From contig JAEUQR010000193.1 of NCBI GenBank assembly GCA_016789705.1, positions 1 through 48,697 on the forward strand: a stretch of 48,697 nt of DNA. The letters are read 5' to 3'. The translations under genes were made by a program, and so were the position numbers. The first letter of the stretch is position 1. Each line of letters opens with the position of its first letter. This DNA is from Acidobacteriota bacterium (GTDB lineage Bacteria > Acidobacteriota > Vicinamibacteria > Vicinamibacterales > UBA2999). Under the pieces are notes generated by a model. It was given only the letters and a program-made list of their open reading frames with translations, searched no databases and had not been told where the DNA came from. Positions 8,644-17,154 of this stretch are shown here, piece after piece.

Positions 8644-9467
8644 TGCGGCGCGCGGCCGTCACGGCCGCCGTGCTCGTGGCCGCGCTCGCGGCCACGGCGC
8701 CCGTCCCCGGCGCGCAGCCGAAGGTGTTCCCGAAGCGGGTGCTGGCATGGGCCGACGTCCGCAACGGCTATCAGCACGCGTCGATCACGCACGCGCTCTC
8801 CACCATCGAGCGCCTGGGAGATCAGTCGGGACTGTGGGACACGGTCATCCGCACCGACTCGCAACCCGTCACGAAGCAGCCGCTCACGTTCAAGACCGGT
8901 ACCGGCATCGCCACCGGCGAGCAGTTCCTCGCCTACACGCTCAACGACTACGACGCGATCTTTTTCTTCGGCGTGCGCGAGGTGGACCTCGACGCGCAGC
9001 AGCGCGCCGACCTGCTGTCGTTCGTGAAGGACGACGGCAAGGGCTTCGTGGCCACGCACGCCGGCGCCACCGCGTTCTTTTCGTGGCCGGAGTTCGGCGA
9101 GATGCTCGGCGCGCGATTCGACGAACATCCGTGGGGCATCACCGACGCCACGGTGGTCGTGGAGGATGCCGCGTCGCCGATGACGAAGCACCTGCCGGCC
9201 CGGTTCGTCGTGAACGATGAGCACTACCAGCTCAAGGACTTCTCGCGTGACCGGCTGCACGTGCTGGCCCGCCTCGATGCCTCGCGCCTCGATCTCACGG
9301 CGCCGCTGGTCCACCGTCGCGACGCCGATTTCCCGGTGGCGTGGACGAAGAGCTACGGCAGGGGCCGGGTGTTCTATTCGACGCTCGGGCACCACCGCCA
9401 CCTGTGGGACGAGCCGTGGCTGCAGACGATGTACTTCGAAGCGATGAAGTGGGCGCTCAGGCTCTAG
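8643..9467 (+). CDS. ThuA-domain protein, exported (second copy)
   Basis: A 274-residue protein with a short signal peptide ending near PGAQ and a ThuA-like domain over the rest. It matches the first copy in order: VLAWADVRNG, THALSTIERLG, YDAIFFFGVREV, GKGFVATHAGATAF, YGRGRVFYSTLGHH. It lacks the proline-rich linker and has a different middle segment, so the copies are not recent duplicates. The start codon overlaps the preceding stop (TGATG), making ThuA-PQQ-ThuA one coupled unit. Its last 11 bases overlap the convergent regulator gene on the other strand. The likely role is the same class of chemistry on a different oxidised sugar or step. Confidence 0.85.
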   Translation: MRRAAVTAAVLVAALAATAPVPGAQPKVFPKRVLAWADVRNGYQHASITHALSTIERLGDQSGLWDTVIRTDSQPVTKQPLTFKTGTGIATGEQFLAYTLNDYDAIFFFGVREVDLDAQQRADLLSFVKDDGKGFVATHAGATAFFSWPEFGEMLGARFDEHPWGITDATVVVEDAASPMTKHLPARFVVNDEHYQLKDFSRDRLHVLARLDASRLDLTAPLVHRRDADFPVAWTKSYGRGRVFYSTLGHHRHLWDEPWLQTMYFEAMKWALRL

Positions 9468-11235
9468 CGCGTCCCGCCGGCGCCGTCAGGCGCAGTTTTG
9501 AGACGATCGCCGTGAGTTCCTGAGAACGGCGCACGTCGTCGAAGCGGGGGTCTACCGCCAGCGCCAGCAGCTCGAAGCACCGATCGTCGCAGGCGCGCGT
9601 CAGCCAGCGGAAGCCCTCCTCCGTCTGGCCGAGCGCCAGGTAGACGAGCCCGAACTCGAACGGCGACACGTAGCGGCTGCCGGCGAGCGCCTGCAGCGTC
9701 GCCAGGGCGTCACGCGCCTGGTCGGCGCGGCCCGACAGCGCATAGGTGCGGGCGAGCGCCGAGTGCGTGCGCGGTGAGTGCGGCGCGAGGTCGGCGGCGC
9801 GGCGGAAGGCGGCGACCGATTCGTCGAAGTCGTTGCGCTGTTCCTGCACGAGGCCGAGTGTGACGTAGGCCGGCGCGAAGTGCGGATTCAGCTCCACCGT
9901 GTGGTCGCACTGATCGAGGGCGGCGTCGAGATCGCGCCGGTAGAGGTGGATGACGGCCACGTCGCGCGAGATGATCGACGACACCGGGTCGAGCGCCTGG
10001 GCCGTCTGCATGTGTTCGAGCGCCGTGTCGAGACGGCCCATCGGCACCAGGCACGACATCGCGTACCAGTGATGGGCGGTGGAGTAGCGGGCGTTCAGGC
10101 GGATGGCGTGCAGGAACTCGCGCTCGGCGCCGGGCCAGTCCCAGTCCTGCGTCGCATGCACGTGGGCGAGTGACGTGTGCGCCTCGGCCGACAGGCCGTC
10201 GAGCATCACCGCCGACGCCGCGCTCGAGGCGGCGCGCGCCCAGACGTCCGCCGGGCCGAGCACGCCGTAGTGCGCGAGCAGTCCGTAGGCGTCGGCGAGG
10301 CCGCTGTAGGCGAGCGAGTACTGCGTGTCTTCGACGACCGCGCGCTCGAAGAACTCGACCGCCTTGAGCAGGCCGTCCTCGGTGCGCTGGTTCAGGTGAT
10401 AGCGGCCCTGCAGGCAGAGGTTCCGGGCGGCGAGGTTCTCGGTGCCGCGCGCGCTCGCGCCGCCCGCGTCGAGCAGGCCCGGCTTCAGGCGTTCGACGAG
10501 CGCCGCGGCGACACGCTCCTGACCGTCGAGCCCGTCGGCGAGGGGCATGTCGTCCGCGCTCGACCACAGCACCTGACCGCTCCAGCCGTCCGTGAGATGC
10601 GTCGTCACGTGGGCCCGGCCCTGCGCGACCCGGACGCTGCCCTCGACGATGAGGCCGCCCGCCTCGGGCGCCGGCGCGCCATGGCCCTCGTCGTGTCGCG
10701 GCGCCAGCACCCGGAGACGCGTTGCCTGCACGAGCGCATGTACCAGCGCGTCGGTGAGGCCGCGGCAGAACCCGCCGAGGCTGCCGCTGGCGCTGCAATC
10801 CACATGCGGTCGCACCGAGATGGTGTTGCGCCCCGCCATGGCCTCGCCGAGCGACGCCCGCGCCGGCGCGGCGCCCTCGCGGCGGCGGAAAGTGGGCGCG
10901 TAGCCGCCCTTCGGCAGCTCGATCACCACGCTGTCGGCGTGCCCCTCTTCGCGGTAGTAACGCTCGAGGCGCGCCCGCAGGCGGCGCGCCTGCACCCGCA
11001 CGATCGGGTCGGTGCGCGGATCGAACGAGGTGTCGCGGCCGAAGACCTGCACGCCGATGACGTATTCCTTGAGCTCCGGGCCCCGGCCGGCGAGTACCTC
11101 GCCGGTGATGAAGCGGACGAATCGCTTCAGGCGATCGACCTGCTGGAAGGTCTTGCTGGCGAGGAGCCGCGCCAGGTGGTCCTGGACCTCCTCGTCCGGG
11201 ACACGGACGTGCGCGGGAGCTCCCCGGGCCTGCAT
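9457..11235 (-). CDS. Winged-helix/TolB-like TPR transcriptional regulator
   Basis: A 592-residue cytosolic protein. Residues about 10-105 match the acidobacterial DNA-binding-like N-terminal module (RLKRFVRFITGEVLAG, LKEYVIGVQVFGRD, DPRTDPIVRVQARRLR, IELPKGGYAPTF). Residues about 125-235 resemble the TolB-type N-terminal domain (FCRGLTDALVHALVQATRLRVLAP). The C-terminal 350 residues are TPR repeats (LAYSGLADAYGLLAHYG, AYVTLGLVQEQRNDF). Proteins of this layout are usually annotated as adenylate-cyclase-like or TPR regulators, and no cyclase domain is visible here. I chose ATG 11235 because longer versions run into the divergent transporter gene. A -10-like hexamer lies eight bases upstream and no ribosome site is seen. 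It is divergent from an MFS transporter, so it may control that gene. Confidence 0.8.
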   Translation of the reverse strand: MQARGAPAHVRVPDEEVQDHLARLLASKTFQQVDRLKRFVRFITGEVLAGRGPELKEYVIGVQVFGRDTSFDPRTDPIVRVQARRLRARLERYYREEGHADSVVIELPKGGYAPTFRRREGAAPARASLGEAMAGRNTISVRPHVDCSASGSLGGFCRGLTDALVHALVQATRLRVLAPRHDEGHGAPAPEAGGLIVEGSVRVAQGRAHVTTHLTDGWSGQVLWSSADDMPLADGLDGQERVAAALVERLKPGLLDAGGASARGTENLAARNLCLQGRYHLNQRTEDGLLKAVEFFERAVVEDTQYSLAYSGLADAYGLLAHYGVLGPADVWARAASSAASAVMLDGLSAEAHTSLAHVHATQDWDWPGAEREFLHAIRLNARYSTAHHWYAMSCLVPMGRLDTALEHMQTAQALDPVSSIISRDVAVIHLYRRDLDAALDQCDHTVELNPHFAPAYVTLGLVQEQRNDFDESVAAFRRAADLAPHSPRTHSALARTYALSGRADQARDALATLQALAGSRYVSPFEFGLVYLALGQTEEGFRWLTRACDDRCFELLALAVDPRFDDVRRSQELTAIVSKLRLTAPAGRARA

Positions 11236-11243
11236 GGCTGACC

Positions 11244-11249
11244 ATCTTA
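11244..11249 (-). promoter_or_regulatory. -10-like hexamer of leaderless TPR regulator gene
   Basis: TAAGAT on the minus strand, eight bases before the ATG at 11235. No Shine-Dalgarno sequence lies between, so transcription would begin at or next to the start codon. Confidence 0.35.
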
Positions 11250-11315
11250 CTCGCGTGGCCGCCTGCGTTGCGGGCGGCGGCTTCCCGCGCGGCCGGCCGC
11301 CGCCCAAGTGTAACC

Positions 11316-11330
11316 GTACCGCTACGGTAC
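11316..11330. promoter_or_regulatory. Operator-like inverted repeat GTACCG-CTA-CGGTAC
   Basis: A perfect 6-3-6 dyad in the 142-base region between the divergent TPR regulator (start 11235) and the MFS transporter (start 11378). Its spacing and central position fit a binding site for a dimeric regulator controlling one or both genes. A -10-like TAACAT preceded by TGC is at 11359-11364 for the transporter. Confidence 0.4.
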
Positions 11331-11377
11331 CCTGGGCGGAGGCCCGCCTGCCGGGTGCTAACATCCCCGACCCACGC

Positions 11378-12667
11378 ATGTCCGACCGCCAGCGCCGCAC
11401 GCGGGAGCGATGGTTTCCCATCCTCGGTCTCGTCGCCGTCGCGACGATGATCAACTACCTCGATCGCACGGTGCTCGGCATTGCCGCGCCTTACCTCACG
11501 AAGGAACTCGGGTTGACGGCCGCCTCGCTCGGGGTCGTGTTCTCGGCCTTCTCGTGGAGCTACGCGCTGCTGCAGATCCCCGGTGGGGTGTTCCTCGATC
11601 GCTTCGGGACACGTCTCACCTACACGCTCTCGCTGACGCTGTGGTCGGTCTTCACGGGCCTCATGGGCGTCGTGCAGGGGCTGCCCGGGCTGGTGCTCAC
11701 GCGCATCGGTGTCGGCACGTTCGAGGCGCCGTGTTTCCCGGCCAACTCGCGCATCCTCGCCACGTGGTTCCCGCAGCAGGAGCGCGCCCGCGCCAACTCG
11801 ATCTACTCGGTGGGACAGTACGCCGGCATCGCCTTCCTGAGCGTGCCGCTCTTCTGGATCACGCAGCAGTTCGGCTGGCGCAGCCTGTTCTTCCTGGCCG
11901 GCGGCCTGGGCGTGGCGCTCGGCATCGTCTTCTGGCTCCGCTACCGTGAGCCCTCCGAGAGCCTGACGGTGAGCGCCGAAGAACGGGCGCACATCGAAGC
12001 CGGTGGCGGCGGCGAGTACAAGGGCGCGCGAGTCGCCTTCAGCTGGCGGCACATCGGCTGGCTGTTGAGGCACCGTCAGATCCTCGGCGCGTCGATCGGG
12101 CAGTTCGGCGGCAACTCGACGCAGGTGTTCTTCGTCACCTGGTTTCCGACCTACCTCGTGAACGTGCGCGGGATGGACTTCCTGAACGCCGGCATGATGA
12201 CGATGCTGCCCTACATCGGCGCCTCGGCCGGGGTGCTCGTCGCGGGTCAGATCTCGGACCGGCTGCTGAAGCGCACCGGGTCGGCGAATCTCGCGCGCAA
12301 ACTGCCGATCGTCGGCGGCATGCTGCTCGCCTCGACCATCATCGCCGCCAACTTCGTGCCAGACGGCTCGAACACGCTCGTCATTGCCATCATGTCGCTG
12401 GCGTTCTTCGGGCAGGGCATGACGAATCTCGGCTGGACGGTCATCTCCGACGTCGCGCCGAAGGAGCTCATCGGGCTCACGGCCGGCATCTTCAACTTCA
12501 GCGCCAACCTCGCCGGCATCGTCACGCCCCTCGTCATCGGCTACGCGTATCAGGCGACCGGCTCCTTCTTCGGACCGCTCGTCTACATCGGCATCGTCGC
12601 CCTCATCGGCGCCTTCTCCTACAGCGTCATCCTCGGCGACATCCACCGCCTCGAGATGGAGCGCTGA
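11378..12667 (+). CDS. MFS transporter, anion:cation symporter type
   Basis: A 429-residue membrane protein with about 12 hydrophobic segments and the major facilitator signature between TM2 and TM3 (GGVFLDRFGTRLTY). The N-terminus MINYLDRTVLGIAAPYL is characteristic of the ACS (hexuronate/galactonate/phthalate) family, where the conserved NYLDR motif takes part in proton-coupled uptake of organic acids. It likely imports a carboxylated sugar or organic acid across the inner membrane. The ATG at 11378 was chosen because it gives a short cytoplasmic N-terminus before TM1, and earlier in-frame starts overlap the divergent gene. A methyltransferase gene begins two bases after its stop. Confidence 0.88.
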   Translation: MSDRQRRTRERWFPILGLVAVATMINYLDRTVLGIAAPYLTKELGLTAASLGVVFSAFSWSYALLQIPGGVFLDRFGTRLTYTLSLTLWSVFTGLMGVVQGLPGLVLTRIGVGTFEAPCFPANSRILATWFPQQERARANSIYSVGQYAGIAFLSVPLFWITQQFGWRSLFFLAGGLGVALGIVFWLRYREPSESLTVSAEERAHIEAGGGGEYKGARVAFSWRHIGWLLRHRQILGASIGQFGGNSTQVFFVTWFPTYLVNVRGMDFLNAGMMTMLPYIGASAGVLVAGQISDRLLKRTGSANLARKLPIVGGMLLASTIIAANFVPDGSNTLVIAIMSLAFFGQGMTNLGWTVISDVAPKELIGLTAGIFNFSANLAGIVTPLVIGYAYQATGSFFGPLVYIGIVALIGAFSYSVILGDIHRLEMER

Positions 12668-12669
12668 GG

Positions 12670-13341
12670 ATGTCGGCGGACGGTGCCCGGCTGGCCGCGA
12701 TCGACGCCTACATCGAGCGCCTCTTCGTACCGCCGGACGCGGCGCTCTCGGCCAACCTGCGGCGGGCCGAGACGGCCGGCTTGCCGCCCATCCAGGTCTC
12801 GCCGAGTGAAGGCAAGCTGCTCTGGCTCCTGACCCGGATGTGCGGGGCGCGCCGCGCCCTCGAGATCGGCACGCTCGGCGGCTACAGCACGACGTGGCTG
12901 GCGCGGGGACTCGCGCCCGGGGGGACGGTCGTCACGCTGGAGCTCTCAGACGCGCACGCGGCCGTGGCGCGCGCGTCGCTGGCGGCCGTGGAGCTCGATG
13001 TGACCGTGGACGTGCGGGTGGGGCCGGCCGCGGCGCAACTCGCCGCGATGGCCGCTGCCGGCGAGCCGCCCTTCGACGTCGTGTTCATCGATGCCGACAA
13101 GCCGGGCTACGAAGCGTATCTCGGGCTCGTCATGCCGCTCGTGCGGGTTGGCTCGCTTATTCTCGCCGACAACGTGATCCGTGACGGCGCCGTTCTCGAC
13201 GATCTGCCGTCCGACGACAACGCCCGCGGCGCCGCGGCCTTCAACCGCGCGGTCGCGACGCATCCCCGGCTCGAGGCGATCGTCGTGCCGATCGTGCGCC
13301 AGGTCGTCGACGGTCTCGCGATCGCGCTCGTCGTGCGCTAA
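12670..13341 (+). CDS. Class I SAM-dependent O-methyltransferase (catechol OMT-like)
   Basis: A 223-residue cytosolic enzyme. SAM motif I is LEIGTLGGYSTTWLA (about 64-78). The metal/substrate segment FIDADKPGY (about 139-147) and ADN (about 166-168) are the divalent-metal ligands of the Mg-dependent caffeoyl-CoA/catechol O-methyltransferase family. It would methylate a vicinal hydroxyl on a small aromatic or similar compound. It follows the MFS gene by two bases with GAGG just upstream of its ATG, so the transporter and the methyltransferase are likely co-expressed. Its stop codon interleaves with that of the convergent DUF3037 gene (shared CTAA). Confidence 0.85.
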   Translation: MSADGARLAAIDAYIERLFVPPDAALSANLRRAETAGLPPIQVSPSEGKLLWLLTRMCGARRALEIGTLGGYSTTWLARGLAPGGTVVTLELSDAHAAVARASLAAVELDVTVDVRVGPAAAQLAAMAAAGEPPFDVVFIDADKPGYEAYLGLVMPLVRVGSLILADNVIRDGAVLDDLPSDDNARGAAAFNRAVATHPRLEAIVVPIVRQVVDGLAIALVVR

Positions 13342-13742
13342 CGGGCCGGCGGCGGGCCGGGCCGCCGCACCATCGTGTCGTACAGGCGCTCGAGCGCTGC
13401 GCGCGCGTCTCCGCGGCCCGTGTGCACGGGCGACATCTGCACGATGGTGCTGCGCGGTGACACCAGCCAGCGGAACCGTCCGCGGGCTGGCAGGTCGCCA
13501 AGCGGGCCGGCGCCCGGGCCGCCGGCGCACACGGCGGGGATCGTCGCCAGCGCCGCGCGCACGGCGTCCAGATCCATCCCCGGGTCGATCACGAGCAGGC
13601 GCGACACGTCGTCGTCGATGCGCGCCTCGAGATACTCCGCGTCCACCGCCGACACGATCACGCCGACGTTCAACTGCTCGCCGCGCTCGACGCGCGGCAC
13701 GACGCGGATGATCGCGTAGTCGTAGGTCGTCTCAGAGCGCAC
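13338..13742 (-). CDS. DUF3037 family protein
   Basis: A 134-residue soluble protein beginning RSETTYDYAIIRVVPRVERGEQLNVGVI, the DUF3037 signature (YDYAxxRVVPRVERGExxNVGV). The function is unknown. It starts at a GTG that overlaps the last 11 bases of the HipA-like kinase gene upstream, so the two are translationally coupled. Such overlaps often mark a protein pair that works together. I cannot say whether it is a kinase substrate, partner or antidote. Confidence 0.8.
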   Translation of the reverse strand: MRSETTYDYAIIRVVPRVERGEQLNVGVIVSAVDAEYLEARIDDDVSRLLVIDPGMDLDAVRAALATIPAVCAGGPGAGPLGDLPARGRFRWLVSPRSTIVQMSPVHTGRGDARAALERLYDTMVRRPGPPPAR

Positions 13743-14496
13743 GCGCCGCCTCCTCGACGAACGCCCGCGGCACGGCGAGGCGGTCGCGGAAGTAGCGGGC
13801 GTAGGCCTCGCGGGTGGTCGCCGGATCGCCGTCGAGCCACGCGTCCGGGATCCAGCCGAGTATGTCGTCGATGACCGATCCTGCCAGTGCGGCGGCGAGC
13901 GCCGCGTCTTCCGCCGGCACCTGATGCGTGCGGTGCCTGAGCACGTGCGTGGCGATGCGCGTGAACGGATCGCGGGCCCTGGCGCCTTCCTCCTGCCAGC
14001 CGGGCGCGTGGTGGAAGAAGAGCGACGCGCCGTGGTCGATGAGCCACGGGCGCCGGTGCCACATGAGCATGTTGGTGTTGCGGGCCGTGCGATCGACGTT
14101 GCTCACGAAGGCGTCGAACCAGACGATGCGCGCCATGAGCGCGGCATCGAGCGTGTGGACGAGTGGATCGAAGGCCACTGAGCCGGGCAGGTAGTCGAGG
14201 GCGAGGTTCAGGCCGGCGCTGTCGTGGATGAGCTGGTGGATCTCCGGATCGGGCTCGGTGCGCGCCAGTTCCTGCTCGAGTTCGGCAAAGACGATCTCGG
14301 GCACCGGCAGGCCGAGGGCTCGAGCGATTTCGCCCGACACCAGTTCCGCGATGAGCGCGCGCGGTCCCTGCCCGGCGCCGCGGAACTTCAGCACGTAGAG
14401 GCCATCGTCGTCGGCTTCGACGATCGCCGGCAGCGATCCGCCTTCGCGCAGCGGCGTCACGTAGCGGGTGACCCGGATGGTGCGAGGAGGCGTCAC
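13732..14496 (-). CDS. HipA-like kinase (HipA_2 type)
   Basis: A 254-residue protein with a compact HipA-like kinase core. YVLKFRG gives the ATP-anchoring lysine (about 37). WFDAFVSNVDRTARNTNML (about 127-144) holds the catalytic-loop aspartate and asparagines. LIDHGASL (about 152-159) corresponds to the metal-binding DFG-like aspartate. It is much shorter than E. coli HipA (about 440 residues), lacking its N-terminal subdomain, and no HipB-type helix-turn-helix antitoxin is adjacent. Instead it overlaps DUF3037 downstream. The start is a GTG at 14496, immediately followed by the basic IRVTRYVTPL segment. It is likely to phosphorylate a protein or small molecule, with the target unknown. Confidence 0.75.
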   Translation of the reverse strand: MTPPRTIRVTRYVTPLREGGSLPAIVEADDDGLYVLKFRGAGQGPRALIAELVSGEIARALGLPVPEIVFAELEQELARTEPDPEIHQLIHDSAGLNLALDYLPGSVAFDPLVHTLDAALMARIVWFDAFVSNVDRTARNTNMLMWHRRPWLIDHGASLFFHHAPGWQEEGARARDPFTRIATHVLRHRTHQVPAEDAALAAALAGSVIDDILGWIPDAWLDGDPATTREAYARYFRDRLAVPRAFVEEAARAL

Positions 14497-14514
14497 GGCG
14501 GGGCGAGCTCCGGC

Positions 14515-15246
14515 TCAGCGGGCGAGGTCGGCGAGGAACTCGCGGACCCGGCGCGCGTTGGTGCCGATGTCGCTCCTGCCGATGCGCGACACCGAGCGCA
14601 TGTCCACGCGGCTCGTGCCATCGGGCATCGTGCTCACGCGCAGGGCGACGTCGTCCTTGAAGCGGAACCAGAACGTCGTGTCGGTGGCTTCGATGCGGCG
14701 GCCGGCGGCATCGTCTGCCACCACGTCCCAGCCGCGCGTGCGCACGAGCGCGAGCGTCTTCTGGTAGGCCTCGGCTGGCGGGACCGGCAGGAACAGCGGC
14801 TGAATTTCCGGGTAGGCCGCGATTTGCTGGTTGATGACCTCGGGCGGCAGCTCGAGGCCGTTCGGCGCCTTGAGCTCTCGGCGCAGCGCCGCCACTTCCA
14901 TGTACTGCGGCGGCGTCACGACGTCGGTCGTGATGTCATGGATGGGCGGCACGGCACCGGCGGCCTGCTGGAAGCGCATCGGGAGATACAAGCTCACGAG
15001 ACCGAAGACGAGGGCGATCGTGGCCGTGCGGCGGGCGGTGCCGCGACCCCACGCGAGCGCGATGAGCGCGAGGATCGTGGCGGCGATGCCGCCGTAGGCG
15101 CCCCAGGCGAAGAGCTGGCGCAGCGCCGTGCCGAGCGACAGCCAGCCGGAGCGATAGCCCGGCCCGGTGATTGCGAGCAGCACGAGCGAGACGATCCCGA
15201 CGAGGAGGGCGAGCCGGGCCAGTCCCTGGCCGCGCGTCTTGGGCAT
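14515..15246 (-). CDS. DUF1499 membrane protein
   Basis: A 243-residue protein with three N-terminal hydrophobic segments (about 8-28, 44-66, 74-92) and a soluble C-terminal DUF1499 domain (about 105-243). The domain is recognised by PPIHDITTD, YPEIQPLFLPVPP, GWDVVADD and the final RVDMRSVSRIGRSDIGTNARRVREFL, all typical of the family. The function is unknown. It lies 18 bases upstream of the HipA-like kinase gene and probably shares its transcript. TATAAA lies six bases upstream of the ATG and no ribosome site is seen, suggesting a leaderless mRNA. Confidence 0.8.
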   Translation of the reverse strand: MPKTRGQGLARLALLVGIVSLVLLAITGPGYRSGWLSLGTALRQLFAWGAYGGIAATILALIALAWGRGTARRTATIALVFGLVSLYLPMRFQQAAGAVPPIHDITTDVVTPPQYMEVAALRRELKAPNGLELPPEVINQQIAAYPEIQPLFLPVPPAEAYQKTLALVRTRGWDVVADDAAGRRIEATDTTFWFRFKDDVALRVSTMPDGTSRVDMRSVSRIGRSDIGTNARRVREFLADLAR

Positions 15247-15252
15247 CGGGCG

Positions 15253-15258
15253 TTTATA
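15253..15258 (-). promoter_or_regulatory. -10 hexamer of leaderless DUF1499 gene
   Basis: TATAAA on the minus strand, six bases before the ATG at 15246. It is the best -10 match among the similarly placed hexamers in this window, and no ribosome site is present. It would drive DUF1499, the HipA-like kinase and DUF3037. Confidence 0.45.
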
Positions 15259-15750
<492 letters not shown>

Positions 15751-15756
15751 GGCTCT

Positions 15757-15762
15757 ATTGTG
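15757..15762 (-). promoter_or_regulatory. -10-like hexamer of EVE gene
   Basis: CACAAT on the minus strand (four of six matches to TATAAT), six bases before the GTG at 15750. The spacing matches the other apparent leaderless genes in this window. Confidence 0.3.
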
Positions 15763-15783
15763 CCGGAAGCGGCGCCGGTCGTG

Positions 15784-16671
15784 TCAGGCCTTGAGCGCCA
15801 TGCGACAGACCACGCCGACATCGTCGCAGTACCAGAGCGTCTCGCCCTGAATCGTGAGCCCGTGCGACAGCGGATCGCCGCCTGCGAGCTGCACCCGCTC
15901 GACGATGCGGTTGGTGTCGAGGTCGTACTTGAAGAAGGTGTGCAGGTCGCCGTCGTTGTGCCAGAGGTACCGCCCCTCGAAGGCGAGGCCGTGTGGACGC
16001 GGCCCCGGCGTCTGCAGCACGCGATGCACCGTCCACGTCGCCGGATCGATCTCGTAGATCGAGCGCGCGCACGTCGCGGTGGTCCAGAGCCGGCCGTTTC
16101 GCCACTCCTGTCCGTGCGCGCCCTGGAAGCGGATGTTCCGTCCCTGCGTGAGCCGCGCCGGCTGGGGCGGCGGAGAAGCCGGGGCGTCGGCGGCCCTGGG
16201 CGCCGGTGGCGTCACCGGTGGCGCCAGAGGACTGCGTCGCGCCGGCGGATCCCCCGCCATGGTGTAGGTGGTGCAGCCGGGTGTCGGCTTGCGGTCCAGC
16301 ACCGCGCCGGTCTTCGCGTCGACCCGCACGTTCTCGTAGCTGAACGTCGATCCGATCCACAGCGCCTCGCCGTCGAACGTGATGCCGCTCGGCAGCACGG
16401 TGTCGGTCTCGAACTGGCGGAGCACCGCGCCGTCCTCGTAACGCACCAGTGTCGCGCGGCAGCCGGGGCCCTGGTCGATGATCCACAGGCCTTCGGCCGT
16501 GGCCTGCAGGCCGTTGGGTCGCGGCGTGGGCGACTTGAAGGCGATCGCGACCTTGCCGGCCCGGCGCACCGGCACGGCGTCCGGGGTCTGCGCCTCGTTG
16601 GCCGCAGACGGCCGCTGCGAGGCAAGTGGCACGGCGGCCGCGAACCCGAGGAACGAACGGCGGCTCACCAT
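15784..16671 (-). CDS. Tat-exported beta-propeller protein (SMP-30/streptogramin-lyase-like)
   Basis: A 295-residue protein with a twin-arginine signal (SRRSFLGFAAAVPLAS) at the very N-terminus, then repeated blade-like segments: PNGLQATAEGLWIIDQG, LPSGITFDGEALWIGST, PHGLAFEGRYLWHNDGD, SHGLTIQGETLWYCDD. These GL(T/A)xxGxxLW repeats mark an NHL/SMP-30-like propeller, probably periplasmic. A low-complexity proline/alanine insert lies at about 148-172. No enzymatic residue set can be read with confidence. The ATG lies one base after the stop of the upstream cupin gene, so they are co-translated. It may bind or hydrolyse a lactone-type compound. The substrate is unknown. Confidence 0.75.
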   Translation of the reverse strand: MVSRRSFLGFAAAVPLASQRPSAANEAQTPDAVPVRRAGKVAIAFKSPTPRPNGLQATAEGLWIIDQGPGCRATLVRYEDGAVLRQFETDTVLPSGITFDGEALWIGSTFSYENVRVDAKTGAVLDRKPTPGCTTYTMAGDPPARRSPLAPPVTPPAPRAADAPASPPPQPARLTQGRNIRFQGAHGQEWRNGRLWTTATCARSIYEIDPATWTVHRVLQTPGPRPHGLAFEGRYLWHNDGDLHTFFKYDLDTNRIVERVQLAGGDPLSHGLTIQGETLWYCDDVGVVCRMALKA

Positions 16672-16672
16672 G

Positions 16673-17137
16673 TCAGGGCTCCTTCACGTCGAAGCGGACT
16701 TCCAGGTAGGTCAGGGGCTGCGCGATCGTGCTGTACCAGTGCGGCGTGCCCACGGGCACGAGCACGATGTCTCCCGGCTGCACCACGCGCGACACGCCGC
16801 CGCGGATCGTCGCGCCTGCCGCGCCGCCCGCGGCCGGGCGCACGATGGTGCCGCCGGTCACGAGCGTGGCGGCGCCCTCGATGATGTAGTGCACCTCGGT
16901 GCCGACGTCATGCGCGATGGCGCCCTGCGGCACGGTGCGCTTCACCACGTTGACGCGGTGCGACTCGGTGTTGACCATGCGCGCGACCATCATCTGCGGC
17001 GAGGTGGCGGCGGCCGCGTCGAGCTGCGCGAGCACCTCGGCGCGTGTCATCGCCCTGGCTGGGGCGGGCGCGGGTTGTGCGTCGGCCGCGGCGGCGATGA
17101 CGAGTGCCGCCAGTGTGAACCAGACCAGTCGGGACAT
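16673..17137 (-). CDS. Exported cupin-domain protein
   Basis: A 154-residue protein with a signal peptide (cleavage near ADAQ) and a single cupin-2 barrel. Cupin motif 1 is seen as the histidine/glutamate segment GTEVHYIIEGAATLVTGG. Motif 2 is PGDIVLVPVGTPHWYS. These supply the metal-binding His/Glu set. It is probably a periplasmic metal-dependent small-molecule binding protein or enzyme. The ribosome site GGAGG is five bases before the ATG, within the palindrome GGAGGCCTCC. It is coupled to the Tat-exported propeller downstream, so both exported proteins probably serve one function that cannot be named from sequence. Confidence 0.8.
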   Translation of the reverse strand: MSRLVWFTLAALVIAAAADAQPAPAPARAMTRAEVLAQLDAAAATSPQMMVARMVNTESHRVNVVKRTVPQGAIAHDVGTEVHYIIEGAATLVTGGTIVRPAAGGAAGATIRGGVSRVVQPGDIVLVPVGTPHWYSTIAQPLTYLEVRFDVKEP

Positions 17138-17154
17138 GGAGGCCTCCGGGCGGC

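Noticed and set aside
13732-14496. A classical HipBA toxin-antitoxin system
   Set aside because: There is no HipB-like helix-turn-helix gene next to it, and the kinase is a shorter HipA_2-type protein.
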